22,959 nt of DNA, taken from contig CABUCA010000033.1 in assembly GCA_902489965.1 (NCBI GenBank), forward strand, positions 1-22,959. Direction: 5' to 3'. Below are positions 21,923 to 22,959 of this stretch, piece after piece. Every line of letters starts with the position of its first letter. Position 1 is the first letter of the stretch. The stretch is from an uncultured Collinsella sp. GTDB taxonomy: Bacteria; Actinomycetota; Coriobacteriia; Coriobacteriales; Coriobacteriaceae. Position numbers and translations under genes: made by a program. Under the pieces are notes generated by a model. It did no database searches, was not told where the DNA came from, and was given only the letters and a program-made list of their open reading frames with translations.

Positions 21923-22782
21923 TACTTGAGCACCCAATTATCGAAAGACAGACCATAGCTTGAATACTTGTCGCAGAGGTCCTTGACCGTGCCGTCCTCG
22001 TAGAGAGCCTTGAGCGACTCGGCCACGGCATCGGCGGACTTGGTGTCGCCCTTCTTAAAGCCAACGGCGTAGTGCTCGCTGGACAGCGGCTTGTCGAGCT
22101 GCGTATAGGCATCGGGCTTGGCGGCAAGCTGATACTGAGCGATCGAGAGGTCACAGGCAACGGCATCGACTGCACCACTCTCGAGCTGCATAAAGGCCGT
22201 GTTGTAATCACCGATGGTATCGAGCGTGGCAAACGTCGCCGCCAAATCCTTCTGGTCGCCCTCGAGCACATCCTGTGCGGCGGAATCGGTCTGGGTAATC
22301 ACGGTCTTGCCGGCAAGATCGTCCCAGCTCTTGATACCCGCATCCTTCTTGACCACGAGCACCTGCTCGTTGAGCATGTAAGGCTCGGAGAACGTGTAGT
22401 CGTCCTCGCGGCCCTCCATGGTAAAGCCGTTCCAGATGCAGTTGATGGCACCCGAGTTGAGCAGCGTGTCCTTGGCATCCCAGTCGATAGCCTCATACTC
22501 AACATCCCAACCCTGCTTGTCGGCAACGGCCTTGGCAAGGTCGAGGTCAAAGCCGGTGTACTCGCCATCGTCGCCTACAAAGCCATACGGAGGATAGGAC
22601 TTGTCAAAGCCCACGACGAGCTTCTTGGACTCCGCGGCGCCCTTCACGTCCTTGGCTGCGGCAGAACCGGCAGCGGGGCCCTTGCCGGCACCACCGCCGC
22701 AGCCTACCAGGCCGAGGCCAAGCACCGTGGCAAGCGAACCGGCTAGACCAACAAACTGACGACGAGACATATCGGTATTCAT
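21922..22782 (-). CDS. Polar amino-acid ABC transporter, substrate-binding lipoprotein
   Basis: The protein has 286 residues. The N-terminus MSRRQFVGLAGSLATVLGLG has a twin-Arg motif followed by a lipobox LVGC (Cys28), so it is probably a Tat-exported lipoprotein. A Gly/Ala-rich tether leads to a family 3 binding domain: VVGFDKSYPPYGFVG, YTGFDLDLAKAVA, NCIWNGFTMEGRED and a C-terminal LCDKYSS. This domain binds polar amino acids such as glutamine, cystine or similar; the exact ligand cannot be read. The start follows AAGGGGGATACC. It is the first gene of the three-gene operon. Confidence 0.94.
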   Translation of the reverse strand: MNTDMSRRQFVGLAGSLATVLGLGLVGCGGGAGKGPAAGSAAAKDVKGAAESKKLVVGFDKSYPPYGFVGDDGEYTGFDLDLAKAVADKQGWDVEYEAIDWDAKDTLLNSGAINCIWNGFTMEGREDDYTFSEPYMLNEQVLVVKKDAGIKSWDDLAGKTVITQTDSAAQDVLEGDQKDLAATFATLDTIGDYNTAFMQLESGAVDAVACDLSIAQYQLAAKPDAYTQLDKPLSSEHYAVGFKKGDTKSADAVAESLKALYEDGTVKDLCDKYSSYGLSFDNWVLK

Positions 22783-22799
22783 GGTATCCCCCTTGATAG

Positions 22800-22850
22800 C
22801 ACTTTAGTTAGGTAAAGTGAGTCATGTAACGTTCAGAATCATACACTTTA
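22800..22850. promoter_or_regulatory. TAAAGTG operator candidates at the ABC operon promoter
   Basis: CACTTTA (22800-22806) and TAAAGTG (22813-22819) form an inverted repeat with a 6-base gap in the leader. A third CACTTTA (22844-22850) lies in the -10/-35 spacer. The regulator is unknown. Confidence 0.45.
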
Positions 22851-22866
22851 GCGTGATAGAGCACAA
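22838..22866 (-). promoter_or_regulatory. Promoter of the amino-acid ABC operon
   Basis: On the minus strand TTGTGC (22866-22861), a 17-base spacer and TATGAT (22843-22838) form a good sigma-70-type promoter, 55 bases before the start codon. Confidence 0.7.
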
Positions 22867-22933
22867 GATGAGTTTGCCCGCCGCGCGAGGGGTGCGGGGG
22901 TTAAGTTTCCTGCTCTACAGTCCTGCTCACGAC

Positions 22934-22956
22934 GGAGGCCACATTAAGTGGCCTCC
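22934..22956. terminator. Hairpin at the right window edge
   Basis: GGAGGCCAC-ATTAA-GTGGCCTCC is a perfect 9-bp stem. It probably ends a gene beyond the window, but the bases that would show a T-run are cut off on the plus strand. Confidence 0.5.
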
Positions 22957-22959
22957 TGT

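Overview
The window looks like ordinary chromosome from a GC-rich, Gram-positive gut anaerobe. The best guess is a Coriobacteriia member close to Collinsella. This is an inference from codon usage, the many PTS and LacI genes, the Tat-type lipoprotein signal and the style of intergenic GGGACAGG hairpins; no rRNA or other phylogenetic marker is present. There are 18 well-supported protein genes, one gene fragment at the left edge and one decayed gene. I saw no tRNA, rRNA, insertion sequence, phage or CRISPR array.

Layout. (1) 1-1605: the possible 5' end of a leftward gene, then a Fis-type HTH regulator with a decayed AAA+ core and a structured leader. (2) 1606-3535: a YeiH-family membrane protein divergent from a GntR/FCD regulator. 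(3) 3649-6919: glmS, divergent from a LacI-type regulator. An overlapping array of three ATACCA half-sites lies upstream of glmS. (4) 7033-8735: a HAD phosphatase/phosphomutase divergent from larE. (5) 8736-9425: a gene-free stretch with a winged-helix gene remnant, a perfect 32-bp palindrome, a cluster of TTAGAGAGA motifs and two copies of a dispersed hairpin repeat. (6) 9426-16847: a leftward sugar operon (PTS IIBC, GatZ/KbaZ-like protein, transaldolase, split transketolase, PTS IIA) with a divergent LacI regulator. (7) 16967-17950: a secreted DNA/RNA nuclease. (8) 18080-20155: an EF-G-like protein with altered GTPase motifs. (9) 20466-22782: a polar amino-acid ABC transporter operon.

How the genes fit together. 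The sugar operon is the most interesting unit. A fructose-family PTS imports and phosphorylates a sugar. A GatZ-family protein with no GatY partner probably rearranges it as an epimerase. A true transaldolase and a two-subunit transketolase then pass the carbon into the pentose phosphate pool. The exact sugar cannot be read from sequence. Other notable signals are pseudoknot-ordered inverted repeats between PTS IIBC and the GatZ gene, the EF-G paralogue that has lost its guanine-specificity Asp, the palindrome/motif cluster at 9050-9223, and a repeat family whose loop carries GGGAYAGG.
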